Position numbers and translations under genes: made by a program. From positions 124,001-188,000 of the forward strand of contig NZ_FNNU01000004.1 of NCBI RefSeq assembly GCF_900106975.1: 64,000 nucleotides of DNA, given 5' to 3'. Numbering within the stretch: position 1 is the stretch's first letter; every line of letters starts with the position of its first letter. A model generated the notes under the pieces. The model searched no databases, was not told where the DNA came from, and saw only the letters and a list, made by a program, of their open reading frames with translations. Source of the DNA: Pseudomonas kuykendallii (GTDB lineage Bacteria; Pseudomonadota; Gammaproteobacteria; Pseudomonadales; Pseudomonadaceae). Positions 34,433 to 43,963 of the stretch are shown one piece after another.

Positions 34433-35077
34433 ATGACTTGCCGCCTGCTGCTGGCTGACGACCATGCCCTGATCCGCGCCGGCGTGCGGGTAATGATCAG
34501 CGATCTGGAAGGTTACGAGGTGGTCGGCGAGGCCGAGGATGGCGGCCAGGCCGTGGAAATGGCCCGCGAACTGGAACCGGACATCATCCTGCTGGACGTT
34601 TCGATGCGCGACGTCGGCGGCCTGGAAGCGCTGCAGCTGCTGACCAAGCACGCGCCCGGTTGCAAGGTGCTGATGCTGTCCATGCACACTGACCCGGAGA
34701 CGGTCTTCCAGTCCTTGCAGAAAGGCGCCGTCGGCTACCTGCTCAAGGATGCCGCGATGGCCGAATTGCACCTCGCGCTGCGCGCGGTCGGGCGCGGTGA
34801 GCGCTACCTGAGTTCCGCGATCGCCCAGCATGTCATCGAGCAGGCCCTGGCGCGTACGCCGGTTCCGCCGAGCCTGATGCTGACCCAGCGGCAGATCGAG
34901 ATCCTGCGGCTGATCTCGCGTGGCGCCTCGACCCGCGCCATCGCCAACGGCCTCGGCCTGAGCGTGAAGACCGTCGAGGCGCATCGCTCGCAGATCATGA
35001 AACGCCTGGAGATACACGACGTGCCAGGCCTGGTGCTCTACGCGGTGCGCGAAGGCATCATCAGCCCGGACGACTGA
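34433..35077 (+). CDS. NarL/FixJ-family response regulator
   Basis: 214 residues. Receiver domain (1-120) with acidic pocket D9-D10, phospho-acceptor D55 (IILLDVSM) and K106 region (LLKDAA). The C-terminal LuxR helix-turn-helix is LTQRQIEILRLISRGASTRAIANGLGLSVKTVEAHRSQIMKRL (about 149-191). No sensor kinase is adjacent, so it is an orphan. The TGA is directly followed, with no spacer, by the complement of the convergent lipid kinase stop. A 292-bp region upstream contains its promoter and some AT-rich sequence. Confidence 0.9.
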   Translation: MTCRLLLADDHALIRAGVRVMISDLEGYEVVGEAEDGGQAVEMARELEPDIILLDVSMRDVGGLEALQLLTKHAPGCKVLMLSMHTDPETVFQSLQKGAVGYLLKDAAMAELHLALRAVGRGERYLSSAIAQHVIEQALARTPVPPSLMLTQRQIEILRLISRGASTRAIANGLGLSVKTVEAHRSQIMKRLEIHDVPGLVLYAVREGIISPDD

Positions 35078-36013
35078 TCACTCGGCAGTGGCGTGGGTCG
35101 GCGGCAATGCCTGCGCCTGACCGCCGAGCAGCGGCGAATTCGCCGGCAGGTGCACGCGCAGCGCCTTCGGCCGGACGCTCAGGCGCAGGGTCCGGACTTC
35201 GATCGGTTCGCCGTCGAGGTTCAGGTCCAGCCCTTCCGGCGCCTCGATCTCGACCCACGGCAACCGCGCGCTGACCGACACCGACTCCAGCCCGCGGATG
35301 CCGCCGGTGAGCATGGTGGTCAGCGTACCGACCACATCGGCCGGCGCCGGTACGATGCAGATATCCAGCAAGCCGTCGTCCGCCAGCGCCTGCGGGCACA
35401 ACTGGTGACCGCCGCCGGCCTGGCGGCCGTTGCCGATGCCGAGCGCGAGAAACTCACCCTCCCAGCTGAAATCCGGCCCCTTGAAGCGGCCGAAGGCGGA
35501 GTGCACCTCGGGAAACTTGGTCAGGCCGGTGAGCAGATAGGCACTGCCGCCGAGTATCTTCTTCAGGTCCTCGGAGGTGTTGGCGGTGACCTTGGACCCG
35601 AAACCGCCGGTGGCCATGTTGAGGAACAACTGCCCGTTGGCATCGCCGATATCCACCGCACGGGGCGCGCTGTCCAACTGGCCGAGGGCTTCGTCCGGCG
35701 GCAGCGGCACGCCGGCGGCGCGGGCGAAGTCGTTCGCGGTGCCCAGCGGCAGCAACACCAGGCTGGCCTCGCAGTCCTTCTGCGCCATCGCCTCGGCCAC
35801 GTCGCGCACGGTGCCGTCGCCGCCGCCCGCGATGATGATCGGATAGCCGGCACCCAGCGCTTCGTCGACCAGGCGCTGGGCATCGCCCGGTTCCCAGGTC
35901 ACCCGTACGGTCAGCTCCCAGCCTTCCTTGCGACGCGCCATCACCGCGGCGCGAACCTCGTCGTTGGCGGCCTGCTTGCCATGCAGAATCAAGAACGCCC
36001 TGCGCTCGCTCAT
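35078..36013 (-). CDS. yegS: YegS/DagK-type lipid kinase
   Basis: 311 residues. Diacylglycerol-kinase catalytic fold with the nucleotide loop GGGDGT (63-68) and LPLGTANDFARA (88-99). The C-terminal beta-sandwich contains LDLNLDGEPIE. YegS-type enzymes phosphorylate lipids such as phosphatidylglycerol or diacylglycerol in vitro. Start at 36013 (MSERRAFLILHGK), with GGGGAA upstream. It is the last of four same-strand genes (FAD oxidase, GlpD-like, FGGY kinase, lipid kinase), 202 bp after the FGGY kinase. Confidence 0.88.
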   Translation of the reverse strand: MSERRAFLILHGKQAANDEVRAAVMARRKEGWELTVRVTWEPGDAQRLVDEALGAGYPIIIAGGGDGTVRDVAEAMAQKDCEASLVLLPLGTANDFARAAGVPLPPDEALGQLDSAPRAVDIGDANGQLFLNMATGGFGSKVTANTSEDLKKILGGSAYLLTGLTKFPEVHSAFGRFKGPDFSWEGEFLALGIGNGRQAGGGHQLCPQALADDGLLDICIVPAPADVVGTLTTMLTGGIRGLESVSVSARLPWVEIEAPEGLDLNLDGEPIEVRTLRLSVRPKALRVHLPANSPLLGGQAQALPPTHATAE

Positions 36014-36215
36014 CACCGGTTCCCCTGGAATATCCACTGCGCGACGGCCGAATGGGCGCCCGCCTAGATCGGATCGACAGGCACGGGGAAAGTTTCTGTG
36101 CGGATGACGTGCGCGGCGGCCGGTTCGTCCGCCCGATGGCCGCGGATTTGCGCCGCCTGGTGATCGTGGCCAACGCTGGCGCTCCAGCCCGCCCGGCGAA
36201 GCATCGCCAACCCCT

Positions 36216-37775
36216 TTAGCCCGGATAGCCGGTAATCTCGCTGATGCTGCGGTACAGCGGCTCGAGCCGCCGGTACATGCGCTGGTAGACCTCGCGGTAC
36301 AACCGCTGGTAGATCGCCTGGGCCTGCGGGTCGGGCTGGAAGACCTGGCCCACGCGGGTCATCGCGGCGATCGCGCTGGGGAAATCCGCATGCAGGCCGA
36401 GGCCCACCGCGCAATCGATGGCCGCCCCGAGGCCGGAAGTCTCGTAGAGGTGCGGGCGTTCCGCGGGCAGGCCGAAGATGTCGGCGGTCAGCTGCATCGC
36501 CGCATCGCTCTGCGAACCGCCGCCGGATACACGCAGGCGGCTGATCGGCGTGCCGGAGCGTTTCTCGATGCGCTCGCGGCCTTCGCGCAGCGCGTAGGCC
36601 AGCCCCTCGAGGATCGCCCGATACATGTGCGCCCGCGTGTGCACGTCGCCGAACCCGATGATCGCGCCTTTCGCTTCGATGCCCGGCTCGCGGATGCCGG
36701 GCGTCCAGTAGGGTTGCAGCATCAGCCCCATCGAACCCGGTGGCACCGCCCTCACCAGTTCGTCGAACAGTGCCTCCGGCTCGACGTCCAGCGCCTTGGC
36801 GCGCTGGGTTTCCTCCAGGCCGAACTGCCGCTTGAACCAGCTGACCATCCAGTAGCCGCGGTAGATCATCACCTCGCTGTTGTAGTGATCGGGAATCGCC
36901 GCCGGGTAAGGCGGGATCAGCGGCGTCACCTCCAGGTAGCGACTTCGCGTGGTGTTGATGGTGGCCGTGGTGCCGTAGGACAGACAGGCGATGTTCGGCG
37001 CCACGCCGCCAGCGCCGATCACCTCGCAGGCTTTGTCCGACGCCGCCGCGATCAGCGGAAGGCCCTGCGGAATGCCGGTGTGCGCGCTGGCTTCGGCGCT
37101 GATCGTGCCGAGCGTTTCGCCGGGTTTGTACAGCTCGGCGAGCTGCTCGCGGCGCACCGGCATCGCCTGCCACTTCCAGTCGCGCGGACCGGCCCAGCGC
37201 AGGCGCTTGTAGTCGAACGGCAGGTAGCCGACGGTGCAGCCCACCGAATCGACGAAACGCCCGGTGAGCCGGTGCGTGAGGAAGCCCGAAAGCAGCAACA
37301 GCTTGTGCGTCTTCGCCCAGATGTCCGGCTGGTTCTGCGCGATCCAGTTGACCTCGGCCTGGGCGCGCACGTGGTCCACCGTCGCCTGCGCACGCGCCAC
37401 CTTGAACAGCCAGCCCCAGGGTCCCTTGATGCGCTCACGGACCTCGGCGCGCCGCTGGTCGAGCCAGAGGATCGCCGGACGCAGCGGCGTGCCCGCCGCG
37501 TCGACGTTGATCAGCGTGCCACGCTGGGTCGTCAATGCCACGCCGCGAACCAGGCGGCGGTCGACGCTGGTGCTGCGCCACAGCCGCTGGCAGGCCTCGC
37601 CCAGGCTCGCCCAGAAGTAGTCCGGGTCCTGCTCCGCCCAGCCCGGCTGCGCCGAATAGTAGGGTTCCAGCTCGACCTTGCCCTTGCCGATCAGGTTGCC
37701 GGACAGGTCGAACAGCAAGGCGCGGACACTCTGGGTGCCGTTGTCGATGGCCAGCAGGTAACTTGGTTCGCTCAC
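36216..37775 (-). CDS. FGGY-family carbohydrate kinase
   Basis: 519 residues. Two actin-like ATPase domains: FGGY_N starts [15 protein letters not shown] (phosphate loop) and FGGY_C contains [22 protein letters not shown]. The sugar-contact segment WLDQRRAEV replaces the GlpK pattern, and the protein is closer to the broad xylulose/glycerol-kinase-like group than to GlpK itself, so the substrate is open. It follows the GlpD-like gene by 24 bp, which points to a glycerol-like or polyol substrate whose phosphate is oxidised by that enzyme (inference). Confidence 0.88.
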   Translation of the reverse strand: MSEPSYLLAIDNGTQSVRALLFDLSGNLIGKGKVELEPYYSAQPGWAEQDPDYFWASLGEACQRLWRSTSVDRRLVRGVALTTQRGTLINVDAAGTPLRPAILWLDQRRAEVRERIKGPWGWLFKVARAQATVDHVRAQAEVNWIAQNQPDIWAKTHKLLLLSGFLTHRLTGRFVDSVGCTVGYLPFDYKRLRWAGPRDWKWQAMPVRREQLAELYKPGETLGTISAEASAHTGIPQGLPLIAAASDKACEVIGAGGVAPNIACLSYGTTATINTTRSRYLEVTPLIPPYPAAIPDHYNSEVMIYRGYWMVSWFKRQFGLEETQRAKALDVEPEALFDELVRAVPPGSMGLMLQPYWTPGIREPGIEAKGAIIGFGDVHTRAHMYRAILEGLAYALREGRERIEKRSGTPISRLRVSGGGSQSDAAMQLTADIFGLPAERPHLYETSGLGAAIDCAVGLGLHADFPSAIAAMTRVGQVFQPDPQAQAIYQRLYREVYQRMYRRLEPLYRSISEITGYPG

Positions 37776-37799
37776 GATGCGCTCACTCGGCTCATGTCT

Positions 37800-39377
37800 T
37801 CATTCCCGCGGCAGGCGATAGCAGCTCTGCCATAGCTGCAGGTAGTCGCGCACTTCGCGCAGCCAGCGCTCGTCGCTCCAGCCCAGCCGCGCCTGGCACA
37901 GCGAGCGGATGCGCGGCAACTCGGCCTCGGCGCCGTTGGCGAGCAGCAGCCCGAGACGCGTGCGGCGCAGCAGCAGGTCGTCCAGATGCAGCACCAGCTC
38001 GTTCTGCGCCGCCCAGGCCAGCTCCGCCCAGAGCGTGTCGGTGGCGCCCACCCGCTCGGGCCCGACTTCGTCCAGCAACGCCAGTACACCTTGCAGCTCG
38101 CGCCCGTGCCGCCCGGCCAGACGCCGCTGCCGGGCCGGCGACAGGGAAGGCATCGGCTGCGCAGGCTGCTGGCGAAACACCGCCGCGCCGCGGTCGTCCA
38201 GTTCGCGGCCGACGAAGCCGGTACAGGCGCGCAGCACTTCCAGCGCCAGCAGGCGGAAGGTGGTCAGCTTGCCGCCGGCCAGGGTCACGCAGCCGGGTTC
38301 GACCCAGAGCAGGTGTTCGCGCTTCTCGTCCGACGGCTTGAGCGTGGAGCCGGCCGCGCAGACCACCGGACGCACGCCGGCCCAGGTCGACAGCACGTCC
38401 GCCGCGGCGATACGCGCGCCGGGGAACTGCTGGGCACAGGCCGCGAGCAGGTAGTCGGCCTCGTCGACGCTGATCCGCGCCTCGCGATCCAGCGACTCGG
38501 CGTGGTCGAGATCCGTGGTGCCGACCACCGTGGCGCCCTCCCAGGGGAAGACGAACACCGGGCGCCGGTCCTGCTCATGCAGGAAGCTGAACGCATGCGC
38601 CACCGGCAGCCGCCAGGCCGGAAGCAGCAGGTGGCTGCCACGCAACGGGCGAATCCGCACGTCGTCGTCCTGGCGGAACCGACCTGCCCAGGCGCCGGTG
38701 GCCTGCGCCACGGCTCGCGCGCGAAACCGCAGGCGCTGGCCGCTCTCGCGATCCTCGCCGAGCAGGCCGACCACCCGGCCCTCCTCGCGCAGCAGCTCGA
38801 CGACTTCGATGCCGTTCAGCGCCTCGCCACCGTCGCCGCGCGCCTCGCCGAGCACGCGCATCACCAGCCGCGCATCGTCGGTCACCGCATCGAAGAAACG
38901 CGTGCCGCCAAGCAGCCCGTCCTCCTTCAGCCCCGGCGCCAGGTAGCGCAGCTGCTGCAGCGAATGGAACAGGTGGTTGCGCTTGCCGGCCAGGGCGTCA
39001 TACAGCGAGAGCACCCCGCCGAAGACCTTCGGCCCGGGAAAGGTGGCGCGGTAGTGCGCCATGATGAAACTCAGCGGGTCCACCAGCCCCGGTGCCTCGG
39101 CGAGCAGGCGCTGGCGTTCGCGCACCGAATCGCGGGTCAGGCCGAACTGGCCCTTGGCGATGTAGCGCAGGCCGCCGTGGACCATCTTCGACGAACGACT
39201 CGACGTGCCCCAGGCGAAATCCCGCTGCTCCAGCAGCAGGCATTTCCAGCCGCGTCGGGCCGCTTCGCGCAGGATGCCGGCGCCGCTGATGCCGCCGCCG
39301 ATGATGATCAGGTCCCACTCGCGGGCCGCCAGCTCGGGCAGCGCGCGCTCGCGCCAGGCGGCGTTCCAGACGCTCAT
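37800..39377 (-). CDS. GlpD-like FAD-dependent glycerol-3-phosphate dehydrogenase
   Basis: 525 residues. N-terminal FAD-binding GGGISGAG (about 26-33), then the GlpD signatures GTSSRSSKMVHGGLRYI and FVFPWEGATVVGTTDLD, and a C-terminal DAO_C domain. GlpD oxidises glycerol-3-phosphate to dihydroxyacetone phosphate at the inner membrane and feeds quinone. It is not beside glpF/glpK/glpR, so it is likely a paralogue serving a special substrate. The ATG overlaps the stop of the FAD oxidase gene (ATGA), so the two are translationally coupled. Confidence 0.88.
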   Translation of the reverse strand: MSVWNAAWRERALPELAAREWDLIIIGGGISGAGILREAARRGWKCLLLEQRDFAWGTSSRSSKMVHGGLRYIAKGQFGLTRDSVRERQRLLAEAPGLVDPLSFIMAHYRATFPGPKVFGGVLSLYDALAGKRNHLFHSLQQLRYLAPGLKEDGLLGGTRFFDAVTDDARLVMRVLGEARGDGGEALNGIEVVELLREEGRVVGLLGEDRESGQRLRFRARAVAQATGAWAGRFRQDDDVRIRPLRGSHLLLPAWRLPVAHAFSFLHEQDRRPVFVFPWEGATVVGTTDLDHAESLDREARISVDEADYLLAACAQQFPGARIAAADVLSTWAGVRPVVCAAGSTLKPSDEKREHLLWVEPGCVTLAGGKLTTFRLLALEVLRACTGFVGRELDDRGAAVFRQQPAQPMPSLSPARQRRLAGRHGRELQGVLALLDEVGPERVGATDTLWAELAWAAQNELVLHLDDLLLRRTRLGLLLANGAEAELPRIRSLCQARLGWSDERWLREVRDYLQLWQSCYRLPRE

Positions 39378-40969
39378 TCCGGCAACAGCACGCCGGGAGC
39401 CAGGCGGCCTTCCGGGTCGAAATGAACCGCCAGCGCACGCAGCGCGGCCATGCCTCGCTCGCCCTTCTCCACCGCCAGGTAGGGAGCATGGTCGCGGCCG
39501 ACGCCATGCTGGTGGCTGATGGTGCCGCGGTTGTCGACGATGCAACGGCTGGCGGCGTGCTTGAGCCGTTGCCAGCGCTCCAGCGCCTGCGCGTAGCTGC
39601 CGCCCGGCCGATACACGTAGGTGGTGTAGAGGCTGCAGCCTTCACCGTAGACGTGGGACAGGTGGGTGAACACGTGGACCCGCTCGCCCGCATCGGCAAG
39701 GCCATCGCGCAGGCTGGCCTCGAGCCTGTTCAGCAACGTGTCGACGTTGCTCCAGTCGGTGGCGGTTTCCAGCGTGTCCACCAGGTAGCCGGCGCTCCAC
39801 AGGCCGTGGCGCAGGTAGGGGAAACGGAAGCGGTTCTGCGCCCATTTGCGGCCCAGCAGTGTGCCGGTGAACACCCCGCCGAAGCTCCGCAGGAGCTTCC
39901 TCGCCTGGCGCAGCGAAGCGGCGTTCTGCACGCGGCTGCCGGTGACGCCGAAAGTCAGCATGCATTTGTCGCCCCGCGCACCGCGCAGCGCCAGGTACTT
40001 CTCCAGCAGCGCGATCTGCTCCGGATGACCGGCCAGCGCCAGTTGGGTGCGGGTCTCGATGGCATTGGACAGACGCAGCATCGACAGCGGCACCCGCGCC
40101 TGCGCCAGGCTGCGGATCGCCTCCAGCGCGCGCGGCCAGTCGGGCAGGAATACCGCGTAGAAGGTTTCCGCATCGGGCAGGCGGCTGATGCGCACCCGGA
40201 CCTCGGAGATCACCCCGAAGCGCCCTTCCGAACCCAGCACCATTTCGCGCAGATCGGGACCGGCCGCCGACGCCGGAAAACTCGGCAGCTGCAACGGGCC
40301 GGCGAAGGTTTCCAGCGTGCCGCCGGCGAACAGTTGCTCGATGCGTCCATAACGCAGCGACTGCTGGCCGCTGGAGCGCGCGGCCACCCAGCCGCCGAGG
40401 GTCGACAGCTCCCAGGATTGCGGGAAGTGCCCGAGGGTGTAGCCCTGCGCGCGCAGTTGGCTTTCCACCTGAGGGCCGTTGGCGCCGGGGCCGAAGGTGG
40501 CGATCAGACTCGCGGCGTCGATCTCCAGCAGGCTGTTCATGCGCTCCAGCGAGAGCGTCAGCACCGGCCGTTCGCCGTGCTGGGGATTGATGTGGCCGGC
40601 CACCGAAGTGCCGCCGCCGTAGGGGATCAGGACCAGGTCCCGCTCCGCCGCCCAGGCCATCAGCTCGCGGATCTGCCCGGCGGTTTCGGGAAAGGCCACG
40701 CCATCGGGAAACACGCCGAAGTCGCCCGAGCGCATCGCCAGCCAGTCCGGCAGGCTCTGCCCGCGGGCGTGGCGCAGGCGATCCTCGGCGTCCAGGCTGA
40801 CCTGCGGATGCGCCGGCAGTCGCGACGCGGGCACACGGGCCAGCACCTGCTCGAGCGTCGCATCGGCCAGCGGCTCGCCGGCACCGATCAGCGCGTGGAG
40901 AAATTCAGCCCCGTGCGCCGGCAATTCGACCTCGGTGGTGTCTTCGCCCCAGCCATTCCAGCGTCGCAT
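39374..40969 (-). CDS. FAD-linked oxidase resembling alkyl-DHAP synthase
   Basis: 531 residues of the VAO/PCMH flavoprotein family. FAD loop YGGGTSVAGHI (117-127), then the block LSTLGGWVAARSSGQQSLRYG (188-208) and GSEGRFGVISEV. Near the C-terminus is SHQHGVGRDH (H486, H488). These match alkylglycerone-phosphate synthase, where the corresponding segment is HHHG and is needed for activity; here the middle His is Gln487. AGPS exchanges the acyl chain of acyl-DHAP for a fatty alcohol, making ether lipid. D-lactate-dehydrogenase-like activity is the alternative. First gene of a four-gene operon, divergent from an AraC regulator. Confidence 0.82.
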   Translation of the reverse strand: MRRWNGWGEDTTEVELPAHGAEFLHALIGAGEPLADATLEQVLARVPASRLPAHPQVSLDAEDRLRHARGQSLPDWLAMRSGDFGVFPDGVAFPETAGQIRELMAWAAERDLVLIPYGGGTSVAGHINPQHGERPVLTLSLERMNSLLEIDAASLIATFGPGANGPQVESQLRAQGYTLGHFPQSWELSTLGGWVAARSSGQQSLRYGRIEQLFAGGTLETFAGPLQLPSFPASAAGPDLREMVLGSEGRFGVISEVRVRISRLPDAETFYAVFLPDWPRALEAIRSLAQARVPLSMLRLSNAIETRTQLALAGHPEQIALLEKYLALRGARGDKCMLTFGVTGSRVQNAASLRQARKLLRSFGGVFTGTLLGRKWAQNRFRFPYLRHGLWSAGYLVDTLETATDWSNVDTLLNRLEASLRDGLADAGERVHVFTHLSHVYGEGCSLYTTYVYRPGGSYAQALERWQRLKHAASRCIVDNRGTISHQHGVGRDHAPYLAVEKGERGMAALRALAVHFDPEGRLAPGVLLPE

Positions 40970-41099
40970 TCCGCCCTCCCTCGTCCGGTATTCCGGAGCT
41001 TGTTGTTCGCTGCCTATACTAGCCGGCAGCCGCTCCGCGTCACTGTCGGATCGGGACAGACGAGCTCGCCAAACGCGCCATCAGAAGAACAAGAAACCC

Positions 41100-42149
41100 A
41101 TGCAAAGCCTCGGCTACACCTCCGTGCCGGTCCTGCTGAAATACCTGCGCTACGCCGAACACCTCGGCCTGGACTGCGCGCCCGCGCTCGCCGCCGCCGG
41201 CATTTCCCGCCAGGCGCTGGCCGACAACGGCGGACGCTTCCCCAGCGAGCTCCACGAAACCCTCCTCGCCGAACTGGCCGAACGCTCCGCCGACCCGCTG
41301 TTCGGCCTGCATGCCGCGCGCTTCGTGCAGCCCGGCTCGTGGAGCGTGCTGGGCTACATCACCATGAACTGCGCGACCCTGGGCGAAGCCATGGCGCGCA
41401 TCGTGCCCTACGAAAAACTGGTCGGCGACATGGGCACCAGCCGCATCGAAAACGACGGCGGGCAGATCCGGCTGAGCTGGAACTGCCGGCATCGGCACGG
41501 CGAGGTGCGGCGGCACATGGTGGAGAACGTGCTGGCGTCTTGGCTGCTCTACGCGCGCTGGATCGCCGACCTGCAACGCTCGCCGAGCGAAGTCTGGTTC
41601 GAGCACGCCCAGCCGGCCGGCACCACGCAGGCGGATTACCAGGCGGTGTTCGGCTGCCCGGTGCGCTTCGAGCAGCGTTGCAGCGCCCTGCTAGTCCCCG
41701 GCGAATATCTGGGCGTGCCGCTGCGCCAGGCGGACGCCAACCTGCTGCGCACCCTGGAGGCGCACGCGCTCGCGCTGATGGCCGAGCTGGATGTGGACGA
41801 ACCGCTGCCGCTACGGGTGAAGAACGTGCTGCGCCAGTCGCTGCGGGACGGGATGCCGAGCAAGGAACGCGTCGCGGAGAAATTCCACCTGAGCCTTCGC
41901 ACCCTGCAGCGCCGGTTGCAGGAAGCCGGCACCAGCTATCAGCAGGTGCTCGACGAATTGCGCCGGGAGCTGGCCGAACGCTACCTGCTGGGCAGCGACC
42001 TGCCGATCCAGGAGATCGCCGTCTACCTCGGTTTCAGCGAGCCACGCTCGTTCCACCGCAGCTTCAAGGCCTGGACCGGACACACGCCGGGAGAATTCCG
42101 TGAGCGCCGGCGCGCCCCTCAGGAAACGGGGTTGCCGGCGCTCGGCTAG
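41100..42149 (+). CDS. AraC-family regulator (OruR/ArgR-like)
   Basis: 349 residues. An Arabinose_bd-type N-terminal domain (about 15-200) is followed by a C-terminal AraC double helix-turn-helix (about 240-335), ending in the family signature YLGFSEPRSFHRSFKAWTGHTPGEFR. It is divergent from the FAD oxidase/GlpD-like/kinase operon (130-bp gap with a tatact -10-like element), so it is the likely local regulator. The stop TAG overlaps the convergent moeA stop inside a perfect 16-bp palindrome. Confidence 0.9.
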   Translation: MQSLGYTSVPVLLKYLRYAEHLGLDCAPALAAAGISRQALADNGGRFPSELHETLLAELAERSADPLFGLHAARFVQPGSWSVLGYITMNCATLGEAMARIVPYEKLVGDMGTSRIENDGGQIRLSWNCRHRHGEVRRHMVENVLASWLLYARWIADLQRSPSEVWFEHAQPAGTTQADYQAVFGCPVRFEQRCSALLVPGEYLGVPLRQADANLLRTLEAHALALMAELDVDEPLPLRVKNVLRQSLRDGMPSKERVAEKFHLSLRTLQRRLQEAGTSYQQVLDELRRELAERYLLGSDLPIQEIAVYLGFSEPRSFHRSFKAWTGHTPGEFRERRRAPQETGLPALG

Positions 42150-42155
42150 CCGAGC
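42140..42155. repeat. Palindrome carrying both stop codons of convergent genes
   Basis: GCTCGGCTAGCCGAGC is a perfect 16-bp palindrome. Its central CTAG supplies the TAG stop of the AraC gene on the plus strand and of moeA on the minus strand. There is no T-tract on either side. Confidence 0.8.
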
Positions 42156-43360
42156 AACTCGCTCAGCGGGATGAAGCGGATCGGATCGCCCTCTTCCAGC
42201 GTCTGGCCTTCGCGCACCTCCACCAGGCCGTTGGCCCAGGCGGCGCTGCTCAGCACCCCGGAACTCTGGTTCGGATGCAACAGGGCGCGGTTGTTCTCCA
42301 GCCGCGCGCGGAGAAATTCCCGGCGCGTGCCCGGTTTGCGCCAGACGAAACCGGCAGCCACCTCGAAGCCCAGTGGCCCGACCTCAACCACGCCCAGGCG
42401 CCGCAGCAGGTAAGGCCGCGCCAGCAGGGCGAAGGTCACCAGCGACGACCCCGGATTGCCCGGCAGGCCGATCACGGGAACGCCCTGGCAATGCCCGACG
42501 GTCAGTGGTTTTCCCGGCTTGAGGGCAAGTTTCCACAGGGTCAGCTCGCCCTCTTCGCGCAGCACTTCGCCGAGGAAATCCGCCTCGCCCACCGACACGC
42601 CGCCGGTGGACAGGATCAGGTCGACATCGCCGAGATTTCGCAGCGTCTGCCGCGTCAGTTCGAGGTCGTCGGCGAGGATGCCGGCGTCCACTACGGCGCA
42701 GCCCAAACGCTGCAACCAGGCGATCAGCAAACGGCGGTTGCTGTTGTAGATCTGTCCGGCGCCCAGCGGCTGGCCCGGCTCGACCAACTCGTCACCGGTG
42801 GACAGCACGGCGACGCGCGGACGGCGCCGAACGCCCAGTTGCGCGGCGCCCAGCGAGGCGGCAAGGCCAAGCTCGATCGGCCCGAGCTGGGTACCGGCCG
42901 GCAGCACGCTGTCGCCGACGCGGGTCTCGTGGCCTTGCAGGCGGATGTTGCGATGGGCCCGCAGCGGCTCGACGAAGCGCACCCGGCCGTCGTCCAGCAC
43001 CTCGGCGTTCTCCTGCATCTCCACCGTGTCGGCACCCGCCGGCACTGGCGCGCCGGTGAAGATGCGCGCGCAGGTTCCCGGCTGCAGCGTCGCCGGAGCG
43101 CTGCCGGCGAGGATGCGCTGGCTGACGACCAGCGGTTCGCCGGTCCAGTCGGCAAGCGCCAATGCGTAGCCATCCATCGCGCTGTTATCCCACGGCGGCA
43201 GGTCGAGACCGGACACCAGCGCCTCGGCCAGCACCCGACCGTCGGCCTCGGCGAGTCCGACCTGCTCCACCTCGTTTATCGGGCAGGTCTCGGCCATCGC
43301 CAGCAGACGCGCCAGGGCGTCCTCCAGCGGCAACAGGCCGGGATGGTCGCAGCCACTCAT
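42146..43360 (-). CDS. moeA: Molybdopterin molybdenumtransferase MoeA
   Basis: 404 residues. MoeA inserts molybdate into adenylated molybdopterin. Motifs: LPPWDNSAMDGYAL (about 54-67), RIFTGAPVPAGADTVEMQE (about 100-118), the MPT-binding VLSTGDELVEPGQPL (about 190-204) and GLPGNPGSSLVTF. The C-terminal domain is complete. It overlaps moaB by 4 bp (ATGA) and ends tail-to-tail with the AraC gene. As I recall this is the moeA paralogue adjacent to moaB2 and mobA in P. aeruginosa. Confidence 0.95.
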   Translation of the reverse strand: MSGCDHPGLLPLEDALARLLAMAETCPINEVEQVGLAEADGRVLAEALVSGLDLPPWDNSAMDGYALALADWTGEPLVVSQRILAGSAPATLQPGTCARIFTGAPVPAGADTVEMQENAEVLDDGRVRFVEPLRAHRNIRLQGHETRVGDSVLPAGTQLGPIELGLAASLGAAQLGVRRRPRVAVLSTGDELVEPGQPLGAGQIYNSNRRLLIAWLQRLGCAVVDAGILADDLELTRQTLRNLGDVDLILSTGGVSVGEADFLGEVLREEGELTLWKLALKPGKPLTVGHCQGVPVIGLPGNPGSSLVTFALLARPYLLRRLGVVEVGPLGFEVAAGFVWRKPGTRREFLRARLENNRALLHPNQSSGVLSSAAWANGLVEVREGQTLEEGDPIRFIPLSELLG

Positions 43361-43896
43361 CCGCGGCTCTCGCAGGGTTCGGCCTGTTTTAGATGCGGCA
43401 CGAAATTGCAGGGACGGAAACGCGCGTCCAGCTGCTCGGCGAGGATGCCGTCCCAGGCGGTGCGGCAGGCGTTGGTCGAACCCGGCAGGCAGCAGACGAG
43501 CGTGCCGTTGGAGAGTCCGGCCAGGGCGCGCGACTGCATGGTGGAGGTGCCGATATCCGCCACGGAAATCTGCCGGAAGACCTCGCCGAAGCCATCCACC
43601 TGCTTGTCCAGCAGGCAGCCGACCGCCTCGGGCGTGCTGTCGCGCTCGGTGAAACCGGTGCCGCCGGTGATCAATACCACCTGCACGCGGTCATCGGCGA
43701 TCCAGGCAGCGACCTGGGCGCGGATCTTGTAGATGTCGTCCTTGAGCAGCACGCGATCGGCCAGTACGTGGCCAGCGCTGGTGAGGCGGTCGACGAACAG
43801 CTGGCCGGAGGTGTCGGTTTCCAGCGAACGGGTATCGCTGACGGTCAGAACGGCGATATTCAGCGGTACGAACACCGCGTCAGCCTTGTGGCTCAT
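43357..43896 (-). CDS. moaB: Molybdenum cofactor biosynthesis protein MoaB
   Basis: 179 residues. A single MoCF/MogA-like domain with [21 protein letters not shown] at the N-terminus and the MPT-binding loop [17 protein letters not shown] (about 77-93). The family adenylates molybdopterin before metal insertion by Moe[18 protein letters not shown] is the conserved late motif. It is coupled to moeA and divergent from mobA with a 67-bp gap. Confidence 0.94.
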   Translation of the reverse strand: MSHKADAVFVPLNIAVLTVSDTRSLETDTSGQLFVDRLTSAGHVLADRVLLKDDIYKIRAQVAAWIADDRVQVVLITGGTGFTERDSTPEAVGCLLDKQVDGFGEVFRQISVADIGTSTMQSRALAGLSNGTLVCCLPGSTNACRTAWDGILAEQLDARFRPCNFVPHLKQAEPCESRG

Positions 43897-43963
43897 GGCA
43901 GTTTTCCAGTTGTCGGGGAAGAAGGGCCGGTGTTATATCACAGCCCCGTTTTGGAGGTCCCCG

